Part shown: one piece after another, positions 7,933-15,542 of the stretch
Numbering within the stretch: the first letter of the stretch is position 1
Layout: each line of letters opens with the position of its first letter
DNA from: Hyphomonadaceae bacterium
Lineage (GTDB): Bacteria; Pseudomonadota; Alphaproteobacteria; Caulobacterales; Hyphomonadaceae
Reading direction: 5' to 3'
Assembly (NCBI GenBank): GCA_024742355.1
Contig: JANSYM010000008.1
Span: forward strand, 62,001 to 126,000
Length of the DNA stretch: 64,000 bases
The notes under the pieces: generated by a model
The model's database searches: none
What the model saw: the letters and a program-made list of their open reading frames with translations, nothing else
Told to the model about the DNA's origin: nothing
Made by a program: the position numbers and the translations under genes

Positions 7933-8844
7933 CTATTTGAAATGCAGACGCGAAATCATGTCGGCAATCAAGCCGAGCGACCAAACCACCAGAGCTGCGA
8001 GCAGCGCGAAAATGGCACTTTCCGACAGGTTCATCTGGAAAATATCGTAGATGCCCTTGGCAGCCCCAAGCGCGAACAAAACAGCGCCCAGCGGCAGGAA
8101 AACACGCAAAGGATGGAACAAGACAATGATCCGGACCACGAGCAGCATGAAGCGGAAGAAGTCGGTTGGACGGATCTTGGAATGTCCGACGCGTTTGGCA
8201 TAGCTGATCGGCGTGTAAACGACGCGCAGGTTCGAACAGATCATGCAAAGCGTACTGGTCGTACTGAAGGAGAAACCGTCCGGCATCAGGCCCAGGAAAC
8301 GCTCAATCGACTCACGGCGGAACACGCGCAGGCCGGAGTTCAGATCCGGAATTTTGCGCTGCGCCAGGATATTGGCCAGCTTGTTGAGAACCCATTTGGC
8401 CGGTTTGCGCACCAGCGGCACACCGGTCATGGCCGCGCCGCGATTGCCGACAATCATGTCGGCCGTCTGGCACATCTCGAGCATTTCAGGGATTTTGTCG
8501 GCTGGGTAAGTGCCGTCGGCATCGATGATCGCAACGAAATTCGATTTCGACTGAACGATCCCGGTTTTCAGCGAGTGGCCGTACCCGACATTCTCTTCCT
8601 TGCGGATGACACGGGCAACGGTCTGGACAGCTTTCTCATAGGTGCCGTCCGTCGAGCCATCATCGACAACAACGATTTCAGCATCCAGGCCAGCAGACTT
8701 GATCATCTCATCCAGCTGCTCAATCGTTGGCACGATGGCATCTGTTTCATTGTACGCAGGAATAACGATCGACAGATCATAGACGCGCTCAACGGGTCGT
8801 TTCTTGGCCTTCACTGGCGTGTCCTTTTTCACCATGGCTGTCAT
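7933..8844 (-). CDS. Polyprenyl-phosphate-type glycosyltransferase, family 2
   Basis: GT-A fold glycosyltransferase of 303 aa of the DPM1/ArnC/GtrB type, which attaches a sugar to a polyprenyl phosphate. It has 'LSIVIPAYNE', 'VVVDDGSTDGT' and the metal-binding DxD in 'IIDADGTYP'. Two C-terminal hydrophobic segments (after 'FFRFMLLVVRIIVLF' and in 'AIFALLAALVVWSLGL') anchor it in the membrane. The ORF begins with a TTG at 8856, but the ATG at 8844 has a GGGGA site six bases upstream and is preferred. It is the first gene of the four-gene unit 8844-4703 and has a strong sigma-54-like promoter at 8881-8895. Confidence 0.88.
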   Translation of the reverse strand: MTAMVKKDTPVKAKKRPVERVYDLSIVIPAYNETDAIVPTIEQLDEMIKSAGLDAEIVVVDDGSTDGTYEKAVQTVARVIRKEENVGYGHSLKTGIVQSKSNFVAIIDADGTYPADKIPEMLEMCQTADMIVGNRGAAMTGVPLVRKPAKWVLNKLANILAQRKIPDLNSGLRVFRRESIERFLGLMPDGFSFSTTSTLCMICSNLRVVYTPISYAKRVGHSKIRPTDFFRFMLLVVRIIVLFHPLRVFLPLGAVLFALGAAKGIYDIFQMNLSESAIFALLAALVVWSLGLIADMISRLHFK

Positions 8845-8880
8845 CTTGTTCCCCAATCAAATCCTTGAATGTGCATTGCA

Positions 8881-8895
8881 GCAAATCCCGTACCA
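8881..8895 (-). promoter_or_regulatory. Putative sigma-54 promoter of the GT2-flippase-flavoenzyme-deacetylase operon
   Basis: On the minus strand this reads TGGTACG-GGAT-TTGC followed by T. It is a close match to TGGCAYR-N4-TTGCW with C to T at the fourth base. The predicted start near 8869 gives a 25-base leader to the ATG at 8844 that contains the GGGGA ribosome site. Confidence 0.62.
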
Positions 8896-8928
8896 AACTT
8901 GGTTACTGCGCAGCCGTCCCACGCTGCA

Positions 8929-8949
8929 TACTGTAGCAATCAGACAGTA
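8929..8949. promoter_or_regulatory. Inverted repeat, possible activator site upstream of the operon promoter
   Basis: TACTGT-N9-ACAGTA, perfect 6-base arms, centred about 70 bases upstream of the predicted sigma-54 start of the GT2 operon. Sigma-54 promoters need an upstream-bound activator and this is a reasonable place for one. No second copy was found near the other promoters, so the role is speculative. Confidence 0.25.
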
Positions 8950-8987
8950 AGATTTCCCTAATCCGGCCGACGCGATTTGCGCCAAAC

Positions 8988-9698
8988 CTACTTGATGGCG
9001 ACAAAACCTTCGAAGCAGATGTGTTTGAAAATCGTCATGTGGTCGACGAACCCGGCACGCTGCAGGAGTTCGATATTCGCGGCTGTCGAGAACGGCTCCA
9101 TAATGCCCTTCAGGCTGCCGGTCTTGGACAGGATCTCTTCGGCGGAGAAGCCTTGCTCGGTTTTGAAATCATTATACAGCGCCGAAATCATGTCCTGGAA
9201 CCGGGCATCCGGTCCACGAACTTTTTCAAACATGATGAACGCGCCGCCCCAGTTCAGGGACTCGTAAATCTTGTTGAAAATATCCTGGCGATAGCGCGGT
9301 GGGATGAACTGCATCGTATAGTAAGACACGATCAGATCCGACTTTTCGAACTCGAACAAACGCACATCGTCGACCGAAAGCTCGACATTCTTGAGGCCTT
9401 TACAATGCGACTTGGCCTTGGCGATCATTGGCTTTTCAGGGTCAAACCCAATCCAACGCGCCTCTTTGCGATGTTTGTGGCGCTTTGCCAGTTTGCCCAA
9501 CAGCTCACCGGTCGATACGCCCATTTCATAGACGACACTGTCATCATGAATGAAATAATCGCTGAATTTGCAGACCAGGTCGTGGCCCTCTTCATACATC
9601 GGCACGGATTGGCGAATGTGTTCAACAAAAGTATCAGCGACATCACCGCCGAATGACCAATTGGCATTGCCTGCTTCAATGTCGTGTCCGACTTTCAT
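8988..9698 (-). CDS. CmoA-like class I SAM-dependent methyltransferase
   Basis: Rossmann-fold methyltransferase-like protein of 236 aa. Along its whole length it resembles CmoA, the carboxy-SAM synthase of tRNA wobble modification: an N-terminal 'FVEHIRQSVPMYEEG' segment, the SAM loop 'VYEMGVSTGELL', 'TMQFIPPRYRQDIFNKIYE', 'DFKTEQGFSAEEI' and the C-terminal 'FEGFVAIK'. Comparing with E. coli CmoA from memory, the region 'SQKRSML' reads 'LSKTGSL' here, so the Arg thought to hold the carboxylate of carboxy-SAM appears missing. No cmoB lies nearby. It has its own sigma-54-like promoter within the glycan cluster, so methylation of a glycan or lipid precursor with ordinary SAM is at least as likely as a tRNA role. 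Confidence 0.75.
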   Translation of the reverse strand: MKVGHDIEAGNANWSFGGDVADTFVEHIRQSVPMYEEGHDLVCKFSDYFIHDDSVVYEMGVSTGELLGKLAKRHKHRKEARWIGFDPEKPMIAKAKSHCKGLKNVELSVDDVRLFEFEKSDLIVSYYTMQFIPPRYRQDIFNKIYESLNWGGAFIMFEKVRGPDARFQDMISALYNDFKTEQGFSAEEILSKTGSLKGIMEPFSTAANIELLQRAGFVDHMTIFKHICFEGFVAIK

Positions 9699-9733
9699 GG
9701 TCCCCGTCTCCTAACTTTACTACGTCCCTTAAC

Positions 9734-9748
9734 GCAAAGACTATGCCA
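9734..9748 (-). promoter_or_regulatory. Putative sigma-54 promoter of the CmoA-like methyltransferase gene
   Basis: On the minus strand this reads TGGCATA-GTCT-TTGC, a full match to TGGCAYR-N4-TTGC. The predicted start near 9722 is about 24 bases upstream of the ATG at 9698. The rest of the 273-base gap (9699-9971) holds this site, the divergent promoter at 9905 and no gene that I can support. Confidence 0.62.
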
Positions 9749-9904
9749 AGCGAGCGGGTTCAGGCAAGCGATCAAGGACCTGCCTATTTTGCCAGTACAA
9801 CGCTGTCTGAGGAACAATTGCGCAGCATTACAGAGAATATTGGCAAAGTAGACGCAAACTGGCTTGATTTTTCTGCTCAGCGGCTATTTGGATGGACGAC
9901 ACAC

Positions 9905-9919
9905 TGGCACAGCTCTTGC
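9905..9919 (+). promoter_or_regulatory. Putative sigma-54 promoter of flavoenzyme copy 2
   Basis: Reads TGGCACA-GCTC-TTGC followed by T, a full match to TGGCAYR-N4-TTGCW and the best in the window. The predicted start near 9931 leaves about 40 bases to the preferred ATG at 9972. It places the track's earlier start (9864) upstream of transcription. Confidence 0.65.
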
Positions 9920-9971
9920 TTTTGTAACGGGGACACGAGAGACAAGCCTGTATCAAAGGGGACATTCGAAG

Positions 9972-11474
9972 ATGGACGGGAATCCCGTAGGCGCAGAAAC
10001 GCTGCCCATAGACGACGGCGGAGACGACAGCCGCACAACGGTCGCAATCATTGGCGGTGGACCTGCTGGTCTGACCGCGGCTTATGAGTTGCAACGCAAT
10101 TCCACTGACTACAAACCGGTGGTGTTTGAAGCCGACAAGATTGTCGGTGGTATCTCGCGAACTGAATCACATAACGGCTATCGCTTTGATATTGGCGGAC
10201 ACCGCTTCTTCACCAAAGTGAGCGAAGTCGAGGAAGTCTGGCACGAAATCCTGACGGATGATTTTATCACCCGTCCGCGCAAGAGCCGGATTTTCTATCG
10301 CAGCAAATATTACGATTACCCGCTGAAAATCACCAACGCTCTGCTGAACATCGGCATCGTCGAATCCATCCGCGTCGGTCTCAGCTATATCAAGGCTCAG
10401 CTTTTTCCATCAAAGCCTGAGGAGACCTTCGAACAATGGGTGTCCAATCGCTTCGGTAAGCGCCTGTTCCAGCACTTCTTCGAAACTTATACTGAAAAAG
10501 TCTGGGGTATTCCGTGTAGTGAAATTCGCGCTGACTGGGCGGCCCAACGGATCAAGAACCTGTCGCTCATGAAGGCAGTATGGAACGCGCTTACAGGCGC
10601 AAACGACACGGCCAGCCTGATCGAAGAGTTTGAATATCCGCGCCTTGGCCCCGGTATGATGTGGGAAAAGGCGGCTGAACTGGTCGAGAATAAAGGCGGC
10701 GAAGTGCGCATGGAGGAGTGGGTCAGCCGCGTCTTCATGGACGGCAATCGCGTCACCGAGATCGAAGTGATCAAGGATGTGAATGGAACTCGCACGCCGT
10801 ATCGCATGGCGGCGGATCAATTCATCAACACGATGCCAATTCGCGAACTGATCCACTGTATGGATCCGCCGCCACCTCAGCACGTGATCGATGCCGCGGA
10901 TCAGCTGAAATACCGTGACTTCCTGATTGTCACCCTGGTTCTGGATCATCCGGATCCGTTTGATGATAACTGGATTTACATTCACAGTCCTGAAGTCAAA
11001 GTCGGCCGCATCCAGAATTTCCGCGCCTGGTCGCCGGAAATGCTTCCGAACCAGGACAATGCGTCAATCGGCATGGAATTCTTCTGCCATGAAGGCGACG
11101 GCTTGTGGCAATCGAGCGACGAGGACCTCATCAAACAGGCCTCTGAAGAGCTCGAATTCCTCGGTCTGGCCTCAAAAGACAGCGTGATTGATGGCTGTGT
11201 CATCCGCCAGAAGAAGGCCTATCCTGTCTATGATGCGGTCTACAAGGATGCGCTGGACACGATCAAGGATTGGATCCTGACGCTGGAGAATTTCCAAACC
11301 GTCGGTCGCAACGGTATGCACCGTTACAACAACCAGGATCATTCGATGCTCACAGCTATGCTCGCGTCCAAGATTATCATGGGCGAGGAGCACGATATCT
11401 GGAACGTCAATGTCGAGCGCTCGTATCACGAGGAATTCCAGGTAAGTAAGAAACCGGCTTTGGAAAAGAGCTAG
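9972..11474 (+). CDS. FAD-dependent amine-oxidase/UGM-like oxidoreductase (copy 2)
   Basis: Flavoprotein of 500 aa with '[16 protein letters not shown]' as FAD loop, then '[22 protein letters not shown]', the pattern seen in UDP-galactopyranose-mutase-like and amine-oxidase proteins of polysaccharide clusters. The central '[20 protein letters not shown]' and the C-terminal '[10 protein letters not shown]' segments fit the same family. The ORF track starts at 9864, but the sigma-54-like promoter at 9905 and an AAGGGGA site make the ATG at 9972 the likely start. It is a paralogue of the gene at 5476 and is followed by a hairpin terminator. It probably acts on a nucleotide- or lipid-linked sugar in the cytoplasm. 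The exact reaction is unknown. Confidence 0.85.
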   Translation: MDGNPVGAETLPIDDGGDDSRTTVAIIGGGPAGLTAAYELQRNSTDYKPVVFEADKIVGGISRTESHNGYRFDIGGHRFFTKVSEVEEVWHEILTDDFITRPRKSRIFYRSKYYDYPLKITNALLNIGIVESIRVGLSYIKAQLFPSKPEETFEQWVSNRFGKRLFQHFFETYTEKVWGIPCSEIRADWAAQRIKNLSLMKAVWNALTGANDTASLIEEFEYPRLGPGMMWEKAAELVENKGGEVRMEEWVSRVFMDGNRVTEIEVIKDVNGTRTPYRMAADQFINTMPIRELIHCMDPPPPQHVIDAADQLKYRDFLIVTLVLDHPDPFDDNWIYIHSPEVKVGRIQNFRAWSPEMLPNQDNASIGMEFFCHEGDGLWQSSDEDLIKQASEELEFLGLASKDSVIDGCVIRQKKAYPVYDAVYKDALDTIKDWILTLENFQTVGRNGMHRYNNQDHSMLTAMLASKIIMGEEHDIWNVNVERSYHEEFQVSKKPALEKS

Positions 11475-11524
11475 GCGAGATCGCTGGCGTCACAGTCGCA
11501 GCCCTCACCCCAACCAACCAATCT

Positions 11525-11555
11525 ACAGGCGGCTCCGGGCCGCCTGTTTGCGTTT
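11525..11555 (+). terminator. Rho-independent terminator after flavoenzyme copy 2
   Basis: A perfect 9-base stem, ACAGGCGGC-TCCGG-GCCGCCTGT, is followed by TTGCGTTT, about 50 bases after the stop at 11474. The T tract is interrupted, so termination may be incomplete. Confidence 0.6.
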
Positions 11556-11642
11556 CGCCGCTACAGTTCGACGCGTAGAATCGCCTTGCTTTTTCCTCTA
11601 ACAAAGCGTTAATGTCAGACTTGGTGGTAAGCTGAAATTTTC

Positions 11643-11657
11643 TGGCGTGGGATTTGC
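11643..11657 (+). promoter_or_regulatory. Putative sigma-54 promoter of the downstream GT2 gene
   Basis: Reads TGGCGTG-GGAT-TTGC, one mismatch (A to G) from TGGCAYR-N4-TTGC. The predicted start near 11669 falls just after the TTG that the track uses as start (11667). Translation must therefore begin downstream, in agreement with the TTG at 11751 that has a strong ribosome site. Confidence 0.6.
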
Positions 11658-11750
11658 ACTCAGAGATTGAAGCATGATGCAGGTTGCGACTGCATCGGGG
11701 ACAAACCCACCAACCGTACAGAACGTGCGTTGTATAGTGAGGGGACGAAA

Positions 11751-12794
11751 TTGGTTAAGCAGAATGTCAGCCAAGGCAAAGCTGAGCGCATTTGCGTAAT
11801 TGTGCCAGCGTATGAAGCAGCACATTATTTGGAACAATCACTCCCGCCCCTGATCGCGTTGCGTGATGGCGGCCATGTCGACGATGTAATCGTTGTTGAT
11901 GATTGCTCGCCAAGTCCCGCCACTGCGGAAATGGCAGAACAGTTTGGCGCGACGGTCATCCGGGCAGCAAAGAATGGTGGCCCCGGCGCGGCCCGAAACC
12001 TCGCCGCGACCAAGACAGATTGCGAATTGCTTTGGTTTGTCGACGCCGACGTTGTCGTCCACCCCGCTTCTGTCGAGCGCATTCCCGTTGCATTCGCCGA
12101 TCCGGCAGTTCACGCGATGTTTGGATCCTATGACGAGAATCCACCGGCTCCGGGCTTTGCTTCTCAGTACAAGAATTTGATGCATCGCTATTATCACACG
12201 AATTCAAGCCGCCAGGCGACGACTTTCTGGTCGGGCTGCGGTGTCATTCGCCGGGATGCGTTCTTGCGGTTGGATGGATTCGACGTCGAGCAATTCACCA
12301 AGCCGTCGATCGAGGATATCGAACTCGGCTATCGTATCCGCGAAGCCGGTGGAGAAATTGTGCTCGATCCTGAATTGCTTTGCACGCACCTCAAGGAATG
12401 GTCATTGCGCGAAGTTGTCATGACCGATGTGCTCAAGCGCGCCGTGCCGTGGTCAAGGTTGATTGCGACGCGCGAAATGCCAGAGAACAATCTAAACGTA
12501 TCAACGCCAGAGCGCATCCGCGCCGGCATTGCCGGCCTGTGGGCGCTTTCAATCCTGGCCGCGATGACCGCATTTCTCTGGCCTCATGGCGCCATGATTT
12601 TCATGGCCATGACGATCATCATGGTATGCGCAAATTGGCGCCTGCTAATGTTTTTCACACGCCGAAAAGGGCTCCCATTCGGGCTCGCGGCTCTGGCTTT
12701 CCACCAAGTCTATTACATCTATAGCGCGGTGACCTTTAGTCTGGTCCATCTGCGCCACCGCCCGATCTCGCATCGCGAAGCGTCGGCGTCCTAA
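11751..12794 (+). CDS. Glycosyltransferase family 2 with C-terminal membrane segments
   Basis: GT-A glycosyltransferase of about 347 aa. It has 'ICVIVPAYEA', 'DDVIVVDDCSPS', a metal-binding 'WFVDADVVV', and the acceptor-side 'SIEDIELGYRIREAGGEI' with the ED pair usual in GT2 enzymes. Two or three hydrophobic C-terminal segments ('GLWALSILAAMTAFLW' and onward) suggest the catalytic domain faces the cytoplasm at the membrane. I chose the TTG at 11751 because GAGGGG lies six bases upstream. The track's start at 11667 (also TTG) has no ribosome site and lies at the predicted transcription start. The convergent neighbour ends 4 bases beyond its stop. The sugar is unknown. Confidence 0.87.
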   Translation: MVKQNVSQGKAERICVIVPAYEAAHYLEQSLPPLIALRDGGHVDDVIVVDDCSPSPATAEMAEQFGATVIRAAKNGGPGAARNLAATKTDCELLWFVDADVVVHPASVERIPVAFADPAVHAMFGSYDENPPAPGFASQYKNLMHRYYHTNSSRQATTFWSGCGVIRRDAFLRLDGFDVEQFTKPSIEDIELGYRIREAGGEIVLDPELLCTHLKEWSLREVVMTDVLKRAVPWSRLIATREMPENNLNVSTPERIRAGIAGLWALSILAAMTAFLWPHGAMIFMAMTIIMVCANWRLLMFFTRRKGLPFGLAALAFHQVYYIYSAVTFSLVHLRHRPISHREASAS

Positions 12795-12797
12795 GCG

Positions 12798-14456
12798 CTA
12801 TTTTGACTCGGCAATAAATGCGCCCAGTTGGATGGGCGCGACGCCCCCTTGCAGGAATGGATCGAGCGCACGGACCTTGGTGCAATCAAATCCATCATCT
12901 GGAAACGCCTCGAGCTCATTCTCGCGCATCCAACCCAGCCACTCGACCAATTCAGTCGATTCATAAACGATGGAAGAGTCAGCCTGGGATTTCGGCGCAA
13001 CGTTGAATCGGTTGTCGAGTTGGCGCCAACTCAGGAACGGATTAATGAGCCAAATCCGATCGGCCGCCAGATGGTCGATTGTCGGCTCCGTCATGCAGGC
13101 GGCGCGTTCGACGATCGCCCAACGCTGATCCTGCAATCCGTACGCTTGTCGATACAACAAATAGGGTGGCAGCGACCAGCGCGTCAGCAGGACCACATCT
13201 TGCTCAGTGACGTGTTCGGAGATCGTGGCAAGCTCGTTGGAAATGTCGCGGTTCGATTGGTTCGGCGCAAACGTGCTCTCGTAAGCGTAGTTAGCCGCCG
13301 AACCAAGGCTCATAAACACCACGGCGCCGGCGAGTATTACCGGCACAGATCCTTTCGCCTCCTGCATCAAACGCTCCAGCGCGAAGGCCGCCAGCAGGAT
13401 TATGATCGGCACCATGTACAGCATCAGTCGCGCCATGACCGGGTAGAGTTGAGCCATGGACAACACCACGGCGATAACTGGCGGCGCCAGACAAAACCCG
13501 GCCAGCCAGACTTTTTTCCGAAGCATGATGACGGCACCGCAAATGGCCAGGAAGATCATGAAGAACGAGGATTGCAGGCCAAACCAATCTGCAAACAGGT
13601 CCTCGGCAACCGTCGGATACCAGGCAATATCGTCAATGCTGAGCGGCGGAAAAGGCGCGTAGAGGCGGCTGAAATAATTGCCCATGCCGCCATCGCTTAT
13701 TCCACTTGCGTCCACCTGCGTCTTGTAAATCGTCAATGACAGAATCAGGAACACCACCGCAGCGATCGCGGCACCTGCGCCCAGCATTAATACAGCGCGC
13801 ATGTCGCGCTTCAGGTATCTGTTCACAATCAGACATCCACCGATCGCACCGACAACGATTGGGGCGACGAATGTCGTGAAGCTGCCGATCAGGAACAATC
13901 CAACCAAAGTCGCGATCTGAGACACACTGAGGCGCTCCAGATCAATCAATTTCAAGGCCAACCAGGCGAGAACCAGCCACAGCAACATGTCGAAGCCATA
14001 TGGCTTGACCTCCGCTGAATAGTAGACCGCAGAAAAATTCCCCGCGAACACCGCGACGGCCAGAAACGCCGCGGGTTTGGAGAGTTGTGAAAGACAAATC
14101 TTATAGAACACCCAGAGGCCAGCCAAACCCGCAATCAATGCCGGGAATCGGCCGCCATAGGCGTAGTTTTTCGTCGTATCCACGAAAGCATCGGTAAGGA
14201 TAAGCCAACCGGGCGGCGCAACTTGCCGGAAATCCAATGGCGCGAACAGATCGGCGCCTGAGCGGCTCACCAGGTTGACCGTCAGCATTGCTTCATCGAG
14301 CCACAACATTCGCCCCAATCCGTAATGGATGAGGCGTAACAGGACACCCACGACAAGGGCAGCCGCCAGAAAATGCGACCAGTTCAAACCGCCAAGCTTC
14401 GCCTGCAGCGAACCAAGCACGCCTGATCCTTCCGTTATATTCGGCATTTTCCCCAT
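12798..14456 (-). CDS. ArnT/PMT-like polytopic glycosyltransferase (GT-C fold)
   Basis: Membrane protein of about 552 aa with roughly ten or more hydrophobic segments. Its acidic first periplasmic loop 'LWLDEAMLTVN' corresponds to the Asp-Glu motif of GT39/GT83 (PMT and ArnT) enzymes, which use polyprenyl-phosphate sugars on the periplasmic side. The C-terminal part is soluble with little resemblance to anything I know. The start is unsettled between GTG 14477, ATG 14456 and ATG 14447; none has an ideal ribosome site. Unlike most neighbours it has no sigma-54-like site upstream. It could use the sugar lipid made by the GT2 at 7933. That link is inferred. Confidence 0.75.
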   Translation of the reverse strand: MGKMPNITEGSGVLGSLQAKLGGLNWSHFLAAALVVGVLLRLIHYGLGRMLWLDEAMLTVNLVSRSGADLFAPLDFRQVAPPGWLILTDAFVDTTKNYAYGGRFPALIAGLAGLWVFYKICLSQLSKPAAFLAVAVFAGNFSAVYYSAEVKPYGFDMLLWLVLAWLALKLIDLERLSVSQIATLVGLFLIGSFTTFVAPIVVGAIGGCLIVNRYLKRDMRAVLMLGAGAAIAAVVFLILSLTIYKTQVDASGISDGGMGNYFSRLYAPFPPLSIDDIAWYPTVAEDLFADWFGLQSSFFMIFLAICGAVIMLRKKVWLAGFCLAPPVIAVVLSMAQLYPVMARLMLYMVPIIILLAAFALERLMQEAKGSVPVILAGAVVFMSLGSAANYAYESTFAPNQSNRDISNELATISEHVTEQDVVLLTRWSLPPYLLYRQAYGLQDQRWAIVERAACMTEPTIDHLAADRIWLINPFLSWRQLDNRFNVAPKSQADSSIVYESTELVEWLGWMRENELEAFPDDGFDCTKVRALDPFLQGGVAPIQLGAFIAESK

Positions 14457-14564
14457 CCGCAGCTGGTGCCCCTGCACTATTTGCAGGCAATCACACGGAT
14501 TTCAAGCTGCCACAAAGCGGACGCATCTTGCAAGCAAACAGTAATAAAGATTGCGAATCCGGCC

Positions 14565-15542
14565 TCAGAACCCGCTGACTCGTTCTACCAGCCAGATCGT
14601 CCCAGAAATTCCGACCAGATAAGCCCCTGCGGTTTTACTGAAGGCGAGCCCTCGATGAATGACGCGGCTCAGCAGGAATGCGCCCCCCAGCAAGGTCAGA
14701 ACGAACAGGACCTGCCCCAGTTCAACGCCAAGATTGAACAAGAGCAACGCCCAGACTTCCTGATTCTGGGGTAATCCGATATCAGCCAACGCGCCTGCGA
14801 AGCCGAAGCCATGGATCAATCCAAATCCAAATGCGATGAGCCAGGGGAACTGACTGGTCAGGGACGCCCCCCCGCGCTGAACCGTAATCGCTTCACGGGC
14901 GAGGAGGATGAGACTGAGTGCGATGACCGCTTCGACGGGCGGCCCTGGAAGCGTCACCCCTGCGAGCGTCGACAGGCCGAGCGTGATCGAATGCGCGACC
15001 GTGAATGCGGTCACCGTCAGCAGTAATTGGCGAGGGCGCACAAGGAGGCAAAGTCCGAGGACAAACAATAGGTGATCATAGCCAAACAGGATATGATCTA
15101 CGCCTATTCTCAAATAGGCGAAGAGCGGCGCGCTCGGATTCGTTTTATCGAGTTCGAACGACGCTGCTGCCGGTTTCAACACGACCGAAAGATGGTCGCC
15201 ATTGAGGCGGTGGATCTGTACGAAGACATCGGTCAAGGTGCGGTCGAGACCAGCAATTCGAATTTCGCCCTGATCCAGCGCACAGGTCAGCGTCCAGCGT
15301 GACACGACAGCGCCCGCAGCGCCTTCAAGGGTGACCGGCGTTCCTTCACAGCCGTCCGGAAAGATCGGATCGAGTTTCAGCCGACGCCCATCCTTGATCG
15401 GCTGTTTCCACACGACCTGGAACTGACCAGTTTCAATTTCAGTCAGTTCCAGGAAGGCTGGATTGACTTCATGCGCGGCCGCCGGACGCGGCAACCCGGC
15501 CACAATGAACATGGCAATCAGAAGCACAAACAGACATTTCAA
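14565..15542 (-). CDS. HupE/UreJ-family membrane protein with exported N-terminal domain
   Basis: Protein of 325 aa with a signal peptide ('LFVLLIAMFIVAGLPRPAAA'), about 140 residues of predicted periplasmic beta-rich domain, and then a HupE/UreJ_2-type membrane domain of about six helices. The family's metal-like motif H-x5-DH is present ('DHILFGYDHLLF'), as are 'FTVAHSITLGLS' and 'IHGFGFAGAL'. HupE/UreJ proteins are known or proposed nickel/cobalt permeases, but this version has no hydrogenase or urease nearby. Translation starts at a TTG overlapping the upstream PPIase stop (TTGA). It is the last gene of a DUF3604-PPIase-HupE unit, so it may deliver a metal or move a product for that system. 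Confidence 0.8.
   Translation of the reverse strand: MKCLFVLLIAMFIVAGLPRPAAAHEVNPAFLELTEIETGQFQVVWKQPIKDGRRLKLDPIFPDGCEGTPVTLEGAAGAVVSRWTLTCALDQGEIRIAGLDRTLTDVFVQIHRLNGDHLSVVLKPAAASFELDKTNPSAPLFAYLRIGVDHILFGYDHLLFVLGLCLLVRPRQLLLTVTAFTVAHSITLGLSTLAGVTLPGPPVEAVIALSLILLAREAITVQRGGASLTSQFPWLIAFGFGLIHGFGFAGALADIGLPQNQEVWALLLFNLGVELGQVLFVLTLLGGAFLLSRVIHRGLAFSKTAGAYLVGISGTIWLVERVSGF

Noticed and set aside
7864-8868. 334-residue plus-strand ORF
   Set aside because: Antisense to the GT2 gene at 7933, which has all its catalytic motifs.
12828-13739. 303-residue plus-strand ORF
   Set aside because: Antisense to the ArnT/PMT-like gene; Arg/His/Gln-rich with no motif.
14457-14564. Possible sigma-54 site upstream of the ArnT/PMT-like gene
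   Set aside because: I checked the GC/GG pairs by eye on the minus strand; none has both elements at the correct spacing.
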